Notes: generated by a model from the sequence alone, not told the origin. Shown: positions 1 through 7,777, counted from the first letter of the stretch. The stretch: DNA of 64,000 nt from Pseudomonas cedrina subsp. cedrina (GCF_001983175.1 NZ_MNPW01000012.1:62001-126000); one strand, 5' to 3'. Numbers and translations are program-made.

Positions 1-11
1 CGGGCCTTGAC

Positions 12-584
12 TTGATGACGTATTTTGATAAGTATAAATTTGAGTACAAAGCACATCCGGTTCTTCATAAGCGTTTTTTTAGTGGATCTCCTGAAAAAGG
101 GTGGCCTAGCAGAAATGAATTATCTTTTGAAGCGGTGGAGCGGAAGATAGAGCAGGCAGCTATTTATCTACTTCTAGTATTAAGTGGGAATTCAATACAC
201 AGGTTGGATGACTACCTTCAAGTCTCACTTAATATATATGGGGCAGCAGATGCTTTGAATATTAGGGAGATAAAGCATGATATGGCAAGAGGAGGGGTGT
301 ACGTTAAATGGCTAAATAATGATGGGGGAGTTGTTACTATAGGGCTAAATACTCTGGAAACGTTGGCTGCTTTGCGATTTGTGAGGGAATACTATAATAA
401 TTTCTGTGATTTCTCCGGGCGCCCTCGAATGAAGCTGTCTAACGATCTGGAGGATGTATTTTTGAAGACTGAGTATTGGCTGAGGAAAGGTGATTTTATC
501 CAAACTATACACTTGCAGGATATGGTATCGCTGGTTGAAGCGGGAAGAGCGGAATATGGAGAAAAACATCCTCGAGGAGGTTAA
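12..584 (+). CDS. Hypothetical protein, possibly 5'-truncated by the window edge
   Basis: About 190 residues, not recognised. The frame stays open to the first base of the window, so TTG/ATG at 12-15 may not be the true start and this could be the C-terminal part of a larger protein. The sequence is visibly AT-richer than the genes that follow (many ATA, AAT and TTT codons), which suggests transferred DNA. There is no signal peptide and no clear membrane segment; the protein is charged and probably helical. A small ORF with a strong ribosome site follows 2 bases after the stop. A toxin/immunity-type locus end is one possibility, but nothing in the sequence proves it. Confidence 0.5.
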   Translation: MMTYFDKYKFEYKAHPVLHKRFFSGSPEKGWPSRNELSFEAVERKIEQAAIYLLLVLSGNSIHRLDDYLQVSLNIYGAADALNIREIKHDMARGGVYVKWLNNDGGVVTIGLNTLETLAALRFVREYYNNFCDFSGRPRMKLSNDLEDVFLKTEYWLRKGDFIQTIHLQDMVSLVEAGRAEYGEKHPRGG

Positions 585-586
585 GT

Positions 587-697
587 ATGAAAGCTAAGTT
601 TTCAGCCGCGCATAAATTCAATAAGTGCTATCAATTTAGAAGGTGGCATCTTGAAGAGCTAGGAATAAAACGGGGTCAGACCACGACATCGGACTAA
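587..697 (+). CDS. Small ORF (36 aa) coupled to the left-edge gene
   Basis: ATG at 587 is preceded by GAGGAGG at 574-580, an almost perfect Shine-Dalgarno at good spacing, and lies 2 bases after the upstream stop. The 36-residue product is basic and aromatic (starts MKAKFSAAHK). Its last codons run into an imperfect inverted repeat (GGGGTCAGAC near 672, AGTCTGCCCC near 707), so the 3' end may be a recombination junction. No function is assigned. The ribosome site argues it is translated; the short length argues caution. Confidence 0.4.
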   Translation: MKAKFSAAHKFNKCYQFRRWHLEELGIKRGQTTTSD

Positions 698-732
698 GGC
701 CCAGTAGTCTGCCCCTTCGATTTCAGTGCTGT

Positions 733-990
733 TTAAACGGGTTGAGTGCTGGCTGGATCGATCTTATCAAGTGCCGCATTTACGAGAAGCCCTGCGCTCT
801 CAATGATCTGGGCCAACCCAAATGTTTGAAGACGCTGTGTTCCACTTGCCGCGAACGCTTGTTCGTTCGCTATCGCTGACGCTGAAGCCAATAGCTCACT
901 CGCGTTCACTAGTGCTTCCTCGGAGCTCAAGCCTGGCTTCACGCTGAACACGCTGGTTGCAAATTCATCATCAATCGGGTGTGTTTTCAT
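733..990 (-). CDS. DUF6124 family protein
   Basis: 85 residues from ATG at 990. A second ATG at 997-999 would add three residues, but the GGA-containing ribosome site sits about 8 bases before 990. The pattern FSVKPGLSSEEAL, then ASELLASASAIA, then LAQIIESAGLLVNAALD matches the small DUF6124 proteins that occur in many paralogues in Pseudomonas and whose function is unknown. It is probably a helical cytoplasmic protein. About 170 bases upstream lies a conspicuous three-way-junction fold preceded by a minus-strand terminator, which may be regulatory for this gene. Confidence 0.7.
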   Translation of the reverse strand: MKTHPIDDEFATSVFSVKPGLSSEEALVNASELLASASAIANEQAFAASGTQRLQTFGLAQIIESAGLLVNAALDKIDPASTQPV

Positions 991-1140
991 GAGTGGCATT
1001 CCAGTTCATCGCACATGAAATGAATCATCACCGCTGAATACTGATGGGCCGGTTTAATAGTTGCGTCTGGAACTTGGCAGCTTCGATTTGTAGAAAACAT
1101 CCTCTATACCCTCGGAAAGTTAAGAGGCCACCACCGCCGT

Positions 1141-1231
1141 TGCGACACGGTTGGGTGGTGGACCGTGCGAGGGTCGCAAACCGGTGTCCGAGGGTACCGG
1201 CCGGGCAAAAGCCCGCCTCACACGGTCCACC
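1141..1231. other. Three-way-junction structured element (candidate RNA)
   Basis: Outer stem: GGTGGACCGTGCGAGG (1157-1172) pairs with CCTCACACGGTCCACC (1216-1231), 16 bp with one G-T. Inside are two hairpins, CCGGT/ACCGG (1181-1185/1196-1200) and CGGGC-AAAA-GCCCG (1202-1215). A competing stem CACGGT/ACCGTG (1146-1151/1162-1167) would open the outer stem. GTTGCGACAC at 1139-1148 recurs at 1307-1316. Overlapping ORFs on both strands lack ribosome sites, so a structured RNA or mobile palindromic element fits better than a gene. The transcribed strand is unknown; minus would place it in the DUF6124 leader. Confidence 0.5.
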
Positions 1232-1251
1232 ATAGATGCGGTAAGCAGGCA

Positions 1252-1284
1252 TAAAAAAAGCGCCTGCTACAGAGCTATGGCGCT
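1252..1284 (-). terminator. Rho-independent terminator, minus strand
   Basis: Read leftward, AGCGCC (1284-1279) pairs with GGCGCT (1264-1259) and is followed directly by seven T residues (1259-1253). It lies just upstream, in the leftward direction, of the three-way junction and the DUF6124 gene, so it either ends a transcript from the right or acts as an attenuator. Confidence 0.6.
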
Positions 1285-1532
1285 ACCGCGCCTCAGACTA
1301 CTTCAGGTTGCGACACCCGGCCACAGGATTTACTGCGACGGCGCATCCTAGCCAGGTTGCTTCCTATGGCTCAACCTCGCCGAGTTGTGGGAAATGTCCG
1401 AAGCTCGGCAGGCCAGTGGTTTGTCATTCAAATTGCAGTGCTTAAGCCACTCGTCGAGGCAACAGCACTTTCTATCCACGCAAACCCTCTCAACCCTATG
1501 CGCAACCCTGCGCTACCAACAGGAGGTGATTT

Positions 1533-1748
1533 ATGGTGGATGACAACAACGGGCCTGCAGCGCCATACCCTGGACCTAAAAAAGAAGTGCCTGATGCTGG
1601 CGAGGGTCATGAATCCGGTCTTGATCAAGCCGAGTCCGAGCCCAAGCAGGGGACGGGCGAGAAACCCTCAGACTGGAACCCACCGCCTGGCAACCCAGGA
1701 TCGGATCAGGACGCCCAGACCGACCGCGACAATGACGGAGCCCGTTAG
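1533..1748 (+). CDS. Small acidic disordered protein
   Basis: 71 residues from ATG at 1533, preceded by AGGAGGTGAT at 1521-1530, a near-perfect Shine-Dalgarno that fixes the start. The product is rich in Pro, Gly, Asp and Glu (PGPKKEVPDAGEG, NPPPGNPGSDQD), has no hydrophobic core and is predicted to be disordered. It stands alone with its own terminator at 1776. Function unknown; such proteins in Pseudomonas are usually annotated as hypothetical. Gene-level confidence comes from the ribosome site and terminator, not from homology. Confidence 0.7.
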   Translation: MVDDNNGPAAPYPGPKKEVPDAGEGHESGLDQAESEPKQGTGEKPSDWNPPPGNPGSDQDAQTDRDNDGAR

Positions 1749-1775
1749 GCCCAATCCGAACACGTAGAACTTCAC

Positions 1776-1806
1776 GAAACCCGGCCAGTGCGCCGGGTTT
1801 CTTCGT
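1776..1806 (+). terminator. Rho-independent terminator, probably bidirectional
   Basis: AAACCCGGC (1777-1785) and GCCGGGTTT (1792-1800) form a 9-bp stem with a 6-nt loop, followed by CTTCGTTTT on the plus strand. It lies between convergent genes at 1533-1748 (plus) and 1841-2095 (minus). Confidence 0.8.
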
Positions 1807-1840
1807 TTTCGACGCCGCCACATCCCTGCACCCTATCTAT

Positions 1841-2095
1841 CTATATGACTGAAGACCTGAAGATACGCTGCTCTTTCACCTCACCGGCATACCCACTGAT
1901 TTTCTCCTGCTGCCCCGTCAGCAGCGCGCAGATTTTCATCAGTGCCACGGCTTCACTCGGCGTTCTGTCGGCGGCCGCCATCGCGGTCAATTCAACCACC
2001 GACCACCCGATCACTGCCGCTGCATCTTCCAGGTCATAAAACAATTCCTGCTGAGCGGTCCTGGGGCCGTCAAGGCCTTGTATCAACTCGTCCAT
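1841..2095 (-). CDS. Hypothetical protein (84 aa)
   Basis: 84 residues starting MDELIQGLDG, preceded by an AGGA-type ribosome site at proper spacing. It is predicted helical with a hydrophobic stretch (DLEDAAAVIGWSVVELTAMAAA) and a Cys at about residue 56. No family recognised. The gene is convergent with the small acidic protein and shares the terminator at 1776-1806. The 40-codon ORF at 2138-2260 lies 42 bases upstream on the same strand and could be co-transcribed. Confidence 0.65.
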   Translation of the reverse strand: MDELIQGLDGPRTAQQELFYDLEDAAAVIGWSVVELTAMAAADRTPSEAVALMKICALLTGQQEKISGYAGEVKEQRIFRSSVI

Positions 2096-2137
2096 CCTGT
2101 CTTCCTGGCCGCTTAGGTTTCTATCCCCTGATATCCA

Positions 2138-2260
2138 TCAGAGTCGCTTGGCGAACGTTGAACACAGGCATCCCCGCGTTGCGCTTTCGACGAGCAAGTG
2201 TGGCTCACGCGCCCGGCGGGTGTAAATGCCGCGGTCGGCCAGATGCGCAGGCATATTCAT
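2138..2260 (-). CDS. Possible small ORF (40 aa)
   Basis: ATG at 2260 is preceded on the minus strand by GAGG at about 8 bases. The 40-residue product starts MNMPAHLADR and contains a CLC motif near its end. It is in the same orientation as the 84-residue gene downstream. No family recognised. The ribosome site is the only support; it could be chance. Confidence 0.3.
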   Translation of the reverse strand: MNMPAHLADRGIYTRRAREPHLLVESATRGCLCSTFAKRL

Positions 2261-2335
2261 AACAACTACCTCGGCGATGTGCTGTACTGGCGGCGATTTT
2301 TGAGTCGATCCTGATGCTGAACCCGAGGGAATACG

Positions 2336-2857
2336 ATGCTGATCTACGCCGCAACCATTCCGTGTTTTTCCCAGATGTTGAATACGCTCAAAGGCCTGTT
2401 GGCTAAGGGCAATGAGCACGCCAGCGCGCTCGGCTACGATCCGCAAAACCTGCTCGATTCGCGCCTTGCGCCGGATATGCATCATCTGGCGACTCAAGTC
2501 CGTTTCGCCTGTACCCAGGCCCAGGACGCTGTCAATCGGCTTAGCGGGCAGCCTACATCGGCGTTGGAAACCCCGCTGTCAATGGACGAGGCCTTCGCGC
2601 TGATCGACACGGCGCTGCAGGCACTGGCCGGTGCGGATCGTGAATTGATCGAGGGGCGGGCAGAAGAGTTGATCGTTATCAAGCTTCCCGGCGAGATCAC
2701 GTTTGAGATGACGGGCAATGAATATGCCGTCAACTGGGCGACGCCACAGTTCTATTTTCACCTGATGACGGCGTACAGCATCCTGCGACATAACGGCGTG
2801 CCGTTGGGCAAGGCGGACTATGTGCCGCATATGTTTGCTTATTTGCGTAAAGGCTAG
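2336..2857 (+). CDS. DUF1993 family protein
   Basis: 173 residues from ATG at 2336, with a GAGGG ribosome site about 8 bases upstream. The pattern (IPCFSQMLNTLKGLLAKG at the start, DMHHLATQVRFACTQAQDA near 55, YFHLMTAYSILRHNGVPLGK near 145, ending MFAYLRKG) matches the DUF1993 proteins, a DinB-like four-helix family of unknown reaction. The His residues spaced along the helices (H48, H49 and H138) resemble the metal site of the DinB fold, but activity is not established. It is a single-gene unit between unrelated leftward genes. Length fits the family. Confidence 0.8.
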   Translation: MLIYAATIPCFSQMLNTLKGLLAKGNEHASALGYDPQNLLDSRLAPDMHHLATQVRFACTQAQDAVNRLSGQPTSALETPLSMDEAFALIDTALQALAGADRELIEGRAEELIVIKLPGEITFEMTGNEYAVNWATPQFYFHLMTAYSILRHNGVPLGKADYVPHMFAYLRKG

Positions 2858-2917
2858 GGCAGGGTTGGTTTGCGGCAGATTCGTTCGCTCGTGCTCGAAT
2901 CTGCCTTGACCGTCTTC

Positions 2918-3679
2918 TCACTTACCCCCTGTCACATCCAAAAAGGTCCCGGTAATAAACGACGCCTCTGCACCGGCCAGCCAGAGCACCGCGCGTGCCA
3001 CTTCTTCGGGTTGGCCGCCGCGGCCCATCGGGATGCTGTCCTTGACGCGGTCCACGCGGCCGGGTTCGCCGCCGCTGGCGTGCATGTCGGTGTAGATATG
3101 CCCTGGGCGTATGCAGTTGACGCGTATGCCTTCGCGCGCGACTTCCTTGGACAGGCCGATGGTGAACGTCTCCAGGGCGCCTTTCGACGCGGCGTAGTCG
3201 ACGTATTCGTTCGGGCTGCCAAGGCGGGCGGCGCCCGAGGATATATTGATCACGCTGCCGCCCTTGCCGTTGTGACGAAACGACATGCGTTTGACTGCCT
3301 GCTGCGCGCACAGCATCGGGCCGATGGCGTTGATCGCGAAGATGCGTTGCATGCGGGGGAAGTCGAGGTCTTCGAAGCGCGATTGCAGCCCAAGGACGGC
3401 GGCGTTGTTGACCAGTACGTCGATTCGGCCAAATGTCTGGTCAATGGCGGCGAATAGCTGTGCGACCTGGTCCGGGTCGGCACTGTCGGCGCGCACGGCC
3501 AGGGCGCGGCGGCCGAGTGCTTTTACATCAGCCACCACGCCCAGTGCGGCGGCCTCGTTGCTCACGTAGCTGATCGCCACGTCGTAGCCTTGCGCAGCCG
3601 CAAGCCGCGCTGTGGCCGCGCCGACACCTCGACTTCCGCCGGTGATCAGAATCAGGGGCGCTGAAGAGACAGTATCCAT
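2918..3679 (-). CDS. SDR family NAD(P)-dependent oxidoreductase
   Basis: 253 residues, classical short-chain dehydrogenase. The dinucleotide motif TGGSRGVG is at 13-20, NNAA at 91-94, catalytic Ser at about 148, and YxxxK as Tyr162/Lys166. A C-terminal TGTFLDVTGG is typical of the fabG/glucose-dehydrogenase-like subgroup. The substrate cannot be told from sequence. Its start lies 27 bases after the EamA exporter stop and it follows lysR in the same direction, so lysR, exporter and SDR may be one unit concerned with a single small molecule. AAGG lies near the start codon. Confidence 0.88.
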   Translation of the reverse strand: MDTVSSAPLILITGGSRGVGAATARLAAAQGYDVAISYVSNEAAALGVVADVKALGRRALAVRADSADPDQVAQLFAAIDQTFGRIDVLVNNAAVLGLQSRFEDLDFPRMQRIFAINAIGPMLCAQQAVKRMSFRHNGKGGSVINISSGAARLGSPNEYVDYAASKGALETFTIGLSKEVAREGIRVNCIRPGHIYTDMHASGGEPGRVDRVKDSIPMGRGGQPEEVARAVLWLAGAEASFITGTFLDVTGGK

Positions 3680-3706
3680 TTGTCGTACCTTTGTGAGGGA
3701 TGAAGG

Positions 3707-4534
3707 TCAGCCGATCAGCATCGTGCCGCTGGCAATGACCACGCACGCCAGCACTTTTCGAACGCTCAGCGACTCGCCGAGGAAGATGTAACCGATCAAT
3801 GCCGCGAACACCACGCTGGTTTCGCGCAGGGCCGAAACGGCGCCCATGGGCGCTTCAGCCATGGCATAGATAACAATGCCGTAAGCCAGCAGGGACACCA
3901 GCCCGCCCGCCAAGGCCGTGATGAATCCCGGTCGCTGGGCAAACAGGCTGCGTGTATCGCGCAGGCCGATGTAGACCAATGGCATCAGTACGCCCCAGAG
4001 GGCACACATCCATGCGGTATAGGCCAGCGGTGCGCCGGACAGTCGTGCGCCGATTCCATCCGTGACGCTGTAGGCCGCAATGAAACAACCCGTACCCAGG
4101 GCGTAGGGCAGGCTGGGGACGGCCAGCCTGCGCTGCTTGAAAGCCAGTGAAATAATGCCGCCCGAGACCAGGGCAATCCCAAACAGCGCGCTGGCGCTCA
4201 CCGTCTCGTCCGCAAAGGCCAATGCGAACAGCGTGATCAGGATAGGCGAGGAGCCCCGGGCGATCGGGTAGGTTTGCCCGAGGTCGCCGACTTTGTAGCT
4301 GCGCACCAGGAACAGGTTGTAACCCACGTGCAAGACGCCTGACAGAACGGCGTACGGCCAACTGGCCACGGCGGGTGCCGGCAGGAACAGGGCGATGCCG
4401 GCGCTGGCGACCGCGACCGCCAGGCACATCACGGTCATCGACCACAGCCTGTCGTTGCCGGCACGCAGCAGCGCGTTCCAGCTGGCATGCAGGAGCGCGG
4501 CGAAAAGGATGAGTACTACGATAGGCAAGGGCAT
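3707..4534 (-). CDS. EamA/DMT family transporter
   Basis: 275 residues from ATG at 4534 (MPLPIVVLILFAALLHASWN); an in-frame ATG at 4606, 3 bases after the lysR stop, would add 24 polar residues and is less likely because the EamA domain begins at the membrane segment. About ten hydrophobic helices in two EamA halves, the first with the usual HASWNALLRAG and the second with a VSALRETSVVFAALIGYIFLGE-like end. The family exports small metabolites such as amino acids. It lies between lysR and an SDR gene, all leftward and closely spaced, so LysR control is plausible. Confidence 0.82.
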   Translation of the reverse strand: MPLPIVVLILFAALLHASWNALLRAGNDRLWSMTVMCLAVAVASAGIALFLPAPAVASWPYAVLSGVLHVGYNLFLVRSYKVGDLGQTYPIARGSSPILITLFALAFADETVSASALFGIALVSGGIISLAFKQRRLAVPSLPYALGTGCFIAAYSVTDGIGARLSGAPLAYTAWMCALWGVLMPLVYIGLRDTRSLFAQRPGFITALAGGLVSLLAYGIVIYAMAEAPMGAVSALRETSVVFAALIGYIFLGESLSVRKVLACVVIASGTMLIG

Positions 4535-4609
4535 GCGCAATAGTAGGCACCGGCATCGGCAGTTTGAAAGCGAAGTTCCCTCATCCTGCCATGAGTTATT
4601 GCTCATGCT

Positions 4610-5515
4610 TCAGCGATAGCTGTGTTGGGCCCGCGTAGACTCTTCCAGCAGCCAGTGACGAAAGTTGACGATGTGAGGCTGGGTTTCGACGCCTTTTGGG
4701 CAGACAAAATAGTAGGCGACCGGCGATGCGAAGGGCACCTCGAACAACCTGACCAGGCGACCGTCGTTGATCTGGGCTTCAACGTGGCCGCTGCGGACCA
4801 AGGCAATGCCCTGGCCGAGCAACGCTGCCTCGATGGTCATGTTGGTGTCGGCAAACCTCACGCTTTCATTCAGTGCGCCAATGCCGACGCCGACGTGCTC
4901 GAACCAGGCTTCCCACTTGGGCACCAAGTCTGCGCCGTCACGCGTCAGCAGCGGGTAGCGCAGCAGCTCGGCGGGCTCGTGCGGGGTGCCGAAACGGCTG
5001 AGCAGGTCGGGGCTGGCCACGGGAAAAATCTGCTCCCTGAGCATGAACTCCGAGTGCAGGCCGGGGTAGTTACCGTTGCCCAGGCGGATCGCCACGTCGG
5101 AATCCGCGCTGGAGAATTTGATCGCCTTGTCGCTGGTTTCCAGCGTGATCAGGATCTCCGGGTGCTGCTGCGACAGGCTGGGCAACCTGGGGAGCAGCCA
5201 TTTGAGTGCGAACGAGTAGGTGGTGCTGACCTTGAGCCGGACCCTGCCTTTTTGTTCCCGCAGGTCCGACAGCGTGGCCGCAAGGTTGGTGAAAAACTCA
5301 CGCACGATCGGCGCCAGCGCGGCACCGGCCGGGGTCAGTCGCAACGATTTCCCACGCTGGAACAGCTGCAAGCCCCAGAGCTCTTCGAGGTGCTTCAACT
5401 GATGGCTGACGGCGCTCTGGGTGACGTGCAATTCTTCTGAAGCCGAGGTGAAGGTGGCATGCCGGGTGGCAACTTCGAAAGCGCGTAGGGTGGCGGTTGG
5501 GGGCAGGTCTCTCAT
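4610..5515 (-). CDS. LysR family transcriptional regulator, GcvA-like
   Basis: 301 residues. N-terminal winged helix-turn-helix (about 6-65) with FEVATRHATFTSASEELHVT and QSAVSHQLKHLEE. The effector domain follows, including LRLGNGNYPGL-type and TNMTIEAALLGQGIALV motifs seen in GcvA-like regulators. The start MRDLPPTATLRAFE is typical. The gene precedes the EamA exporter with only 3 bases between stop and the longest possible start of the exporter, so it probably leads the lysR-eamA-SDR unit and is autoregulated. Effector unknown. Confidence 0.9.
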   Translation of the reverse strand: MRDLPPTATLRAFEVATRHATFTSASEELHVTQSAVSHQLKHLEELWGLQLFQRGKSLRLTPAGAALAPIVREFFTNLAATLSDLREQKGRVRLKVSTTYSFALKWLLPRLPSLSQQHPEILITLETSDKAIKFSSADSDVAIRLGNGNYPGLHSEFMLREQIFPVASPDLLSRFGTPHEPAELLRYPLLTRDGADLVPKWEAWFEHVGVGIGALNESVRFADTNMTIEAALLGQGIALVRSGHVEAQINDGRLVRLFEVPFASPVAYYFVCPKGVETQPHIVNFRHWLLEESTRAQHSYR

Positions 5516-5737
5516 CGGGTTGTGTCTCTGCGAACCTTCAGGCGATTAGTACTCATGACCAGGCGCTCATGGTAGTTGATTTCCGAGCATTAACTGAAGC
5601 TCAGGTCTGACGGGGCGCCAAATTCGACCAGACACGTACGAATCTTCCCTAATTGCCTCTTTTTGTCGGTTGCCAGCCTCCTGACCAAAAAGTTTTTCTT
5701 ATCCTGATGACGCGGCTCACAGCTCATCAGGATATCC

Positions 5738-6346
5738 ATGAACGAAATCGTCAACGACGTTCTACCCATTTTGCACACGTTACTTTCAGGTTTTGTGGCT
5801 ACGCTCATTTTTTATTGGCTTGCAGACGCCATTAAGCCCACACAATTTGAACGAGTCATCCAGGCGTTATTCTGTACGGGATTGGTCAAGCTGTCGGTGG
5901 ACGGTCTTGAGTGGATGTTCCTGTATCTCGGGCGTTGGTATTCGATTGGGCACTGGACCGCAGAGACCGGAAACATCTGGTCAATCGCAGTCGCGGTGAG
6001 TATCGGGCTGGCGCTTGCGTTCGCGTCCCAGCAGGACGCGCTTTACCGCTTCGCCAGGCGTCTGAAGCTGACTTCGAAAGCATCGATTGGTGAATGGCGG
6101 TACGCATTTTCGCGAAATCTCGATCGCTGGGTTGTGCTGCATATGAGGGATGGTCGGCGCTTGACGGGCTATCCCGATGTCTGGCCCAGCGACCCGCAGT
6201 GCGGGCATTTTTTAATGGGCTCTCCCGCGTGGTTGGTAGACGGAGATCTCGTAGAGGTACAGGGCATCGCCCAATTACTGGTTGCTAACGCCGATGTGCA
6301 ATGGATAGAGTTTTTAGCGCTGGAAACGGAGACCAATGATGAATGA
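5738..6346 (+). CDS. DUF6338 family membrane protein
   Basis: 202 residues from ATG at 5738, with AGGA 8 bases upstream. Three hydrophobic helices (about 8-30, 40-60 and 75-95) are followed by a soluble domain with WVVLHMRDGRRLTGYPDVWPS, GHFLMGSPAWL and a C-terminal beta-rich part, the pattern of DUF6338. The soluble part looks like a small SH3/Sm-like barrel. Function unknown. A small Pro-rich ORF overlaps its last 11 bases and is probably translationally coupled. Confidence 0.7.
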   Translation: MNEIVNDVLPILHTLLSGFVATLIFYWLADAIKPTQFERVIQALFCTGLVKLSVDGLEWMFLYLGRWYSIGHWTAETGNIWSIAVAVSIGLALAFASQQDALYRFARRLKLTSKASIGEWRYAFSRNLDRWVVLHMRDGRRLTGYPDVWPSDPQCGHFLMGSPAWLVDGDLVEVQGIAQLLVANADVQWIEFLALETETNDE

Positions 6347-6488
6347 TCAGAAAACACCCTGCCGGCCGACCCTTGAGCGCAAGTATTTGCGCGACGCGAT
6401 AAATATCAATTCCGGTCTAAGTCGAAACATACGGCCGACCGTTGTTCCGACGTCACCGCCGCCGCCACCTAAGGTTCATAGCGGATAG
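6336..6488 (+). CDS. Small coupled ORF downstream of DUF6338 gene (50 aa)
   Basis: ATG at 6336 (or 6339) overlaps the 3' end of the DUF6338 gene in another frame. The 50-residue product starts MMNDQKTPCR and ends with a run of Pro (SPPPPPKVHSG). The overlap, a GGAAACGGAG ribosome-site-like stretch just upstream and compatible codon use suggest translational coupling. The product is basic and probably disordered outside the middle. Confidence 0.55.
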   Translation: MMNDQKTPCRPTLERKYLRDAININSGLSRNIRPTVVPTSPPPPPKVHSG

Positions 6489-6601
6489 GGCGATCCCCGA
6501 TATCGTCACGGATTCTAGAAAAGCCGATTGGACTCGACCAGATAACGGCCGCAGCACCGGCGGTGTGCTGTACCGTCACGCCTGCCATCGGGTTACACGA
6601 T

Positions 6602-6634
6602 AGCCATGACTCGCTCCGGATGGCTGTCTTTTTT
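6602..6634 (+). terminator. Rho-independent terminator
   Basis: AGCCAT (6602-6607) and ATGGCT (6620-6625) form a stem followed by GTC and six T residues (6629-6634). It closes the DUF6338/small ORF unit. Confidence 0.7.
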
Positions 6635-6663
6635 GAACCCGCAATAAACCCTGGACAAAGAAA

Positions 6664-6686
6664 AGCCCGCGTGGGGAGCGCGGGCT
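6664..6686 (-). terminator. Hairpin with minus-strand T-tract
   Basis: AGCCCGCG (6664-6671) and CGCGGGCT (6679-6686) form a perfect 8-bp stem. On the minus strand it is followed by TTTTCTTT. It lies upstream of the LysE gene in the 368-base space between 6489 and 6855; apart from the two hairpins and a direct repeat GTGAAAGCTTT (6731-6752) nothing else is evident there. Confidence 0.5.
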
Positions 6687-6855
6687 AAAGGGATGTTCAC
6701 TAGGAGCTGAGTTCACCATAGGACGTCGTCTGTGAAAGCTTTGTGAAAGCTTTGGTAAAAAAGTGTATGCCTCAATCGTGCAATGGCTGTACGGGGCGGG
6801 GCGCTCGATAACGCTCTACTGTCGCAGGCATATCACACCTTTTGGATGCCGCGTC

Positions 6856-7464
6856 ATGTCTATGTCTACCAGCCTGCTGTCAGCCTTCGTGCTGTTCGCC
6901 TTCGTGTCTTCGATCACGCCGGGGCCCAATAACACCATGTTGCTTGCCTCGGGGGTGAACTTCGGGTTCCGCCGCTCGATGCCGCATGCGCTGGGGATCA
7001 GCATCGGCTTCATGGTGCTGGTGATTTCGGTGGGCCTGGGGCTGGGCGAAGTATTCAAGGTGTTTCCGTGGGCCTATACGGTGCTGCGTTACGTAGGGGC
7101 CGCGTATTTGTTGTACCTGGCGTGGAAGATCGCGACGGCGGGCGGCCTGTCCGACAGCCCCGATGAACAGGGCAAGCCCATGACCTTCCTCGGCGCGGCA
7201 GCGTTCCAGTGGGTCAACCCCAAGGCCTGGATCATGGCGCTGGGGGCAATCACCACCTATACGCCGGCAGAGGGCTATGTCACCAATGTGCTGGTGATTG
7301 CGCTGGTGTTCGCCGTGGTCAACTTGCCCAGCGTGTGCGTGTGGGTCGGCTGCGGCAGCGGCTTGCGCACTGTGCTGCGTGATCCGCGCTGGGTGCGGCT
7401 GTTCAACTGGTCCATGGCCGGCTTGCTGGTGCTGTCGTTGTACCCGATGTTGTTTGTGGCTTGA
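6856..7464 (+). CDS. LysE family amino-acid exporter
   Basis: 202 residues from ATG at 6856 (MSMSTSLLSAFVLFAF); the open frame extends to 6763, but the family begins at this hydrophobic segment. The signature SSITPGPNNTMLLASG lies at about 17-32, matching the conserved PGPN motif of LysE/RhtB exporters. Five to six membrane helices, and the GAAAFQWVNPKAWIMALGA motif in the middle is also typical. Likely exports an amino acid or derivative from the cytoplasm. It is monocistronic and convergent with a 27-residue membrane peptide gene. Confidence 0.88.
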   Translation: MSMSTSLLSAFVLFAFVSSITPGPNNTMLLASGVNFGFRRSMPHALGISIGFMVLVISVGLGLGEVFKVFPWAYTVLRYVGAAYLLYLAWKIATAGGLSDSPDEQGKPMTFLGAAAFQWVNPKAWIMALGAITTYTPAEGYVTNVLVIALVFAVVNLPSVCVWVGCGSGLRTVLRDPRWVRLFNWSMAGLLVLSLYPMLFVA

Positions 7465-7467
7465 GGC

Positions 7468-7551
7468 TCAAACCGGCGAGATGGTAGCCAGCAGGCCGAT
7501 GCCGATGGTCAATACCAAAAAGCCGAACAGGAAAAGTGCCATCTTGGTCAT
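7468..7551 (-). CDS. 27-residue single-pass membrane peptide
   Basis: ATG at 7551 follows GGAGG on the minus strand at about 6 bases, an optimal ribosome site. The product starts MTKMALFLFGFLVL and continues with a hydrophobic TIGIGLLATI before a short SPV tail: one transmembrane helix with a Lys at the N-terminus. It ends 3 bases past the LysE stop. Very short genes of this kind are easily missed by annotation; the ribosome site and clean helix support it. Role unknown, perhaps a membrane-complex accessory peptide. Confidence 0.65.
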   Translation of the reverse strand: MTKMALFLFGFLVLTIGIGLLATISPV

Positions 7552-7777
7552 AAGGCCTCCGAAAGGAAGGGAGTGGGGAAGGCGCCATTGTCCGCCCCGG
7601 CGGCTTTTCGATACAGAGGCAGATAGCAAAGAAAAAACCGTATCAGATGCGTCTGCCGCTGTTCTGCCGTGGGCTTTGCGCGGTTGCGGTTTTTTCCAGC
7701 TCAGCGCCTGAGACAGCCGACGCGTTTGCCCCTAAGATGGCGCCATTGCATCAACAATAAGAGTGGGCCAACCCTCG

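Noticed and set aside
1028..1252. Cys/Gly-rich 74-codon frame on the minus strand
   Set aside because: It follows a T-tract without ribosome site and coincides with the three-way-junction fold; its composition reflects the stems, so it was treated as a structured element rather than a gene.
7632..7695. AAAAAACCG/CGGTTTTTT inverted repeat
   Set aside because: The arms are 46 bases apart and A/T-rich; without a compact stem it is weak evidence for a terminator.
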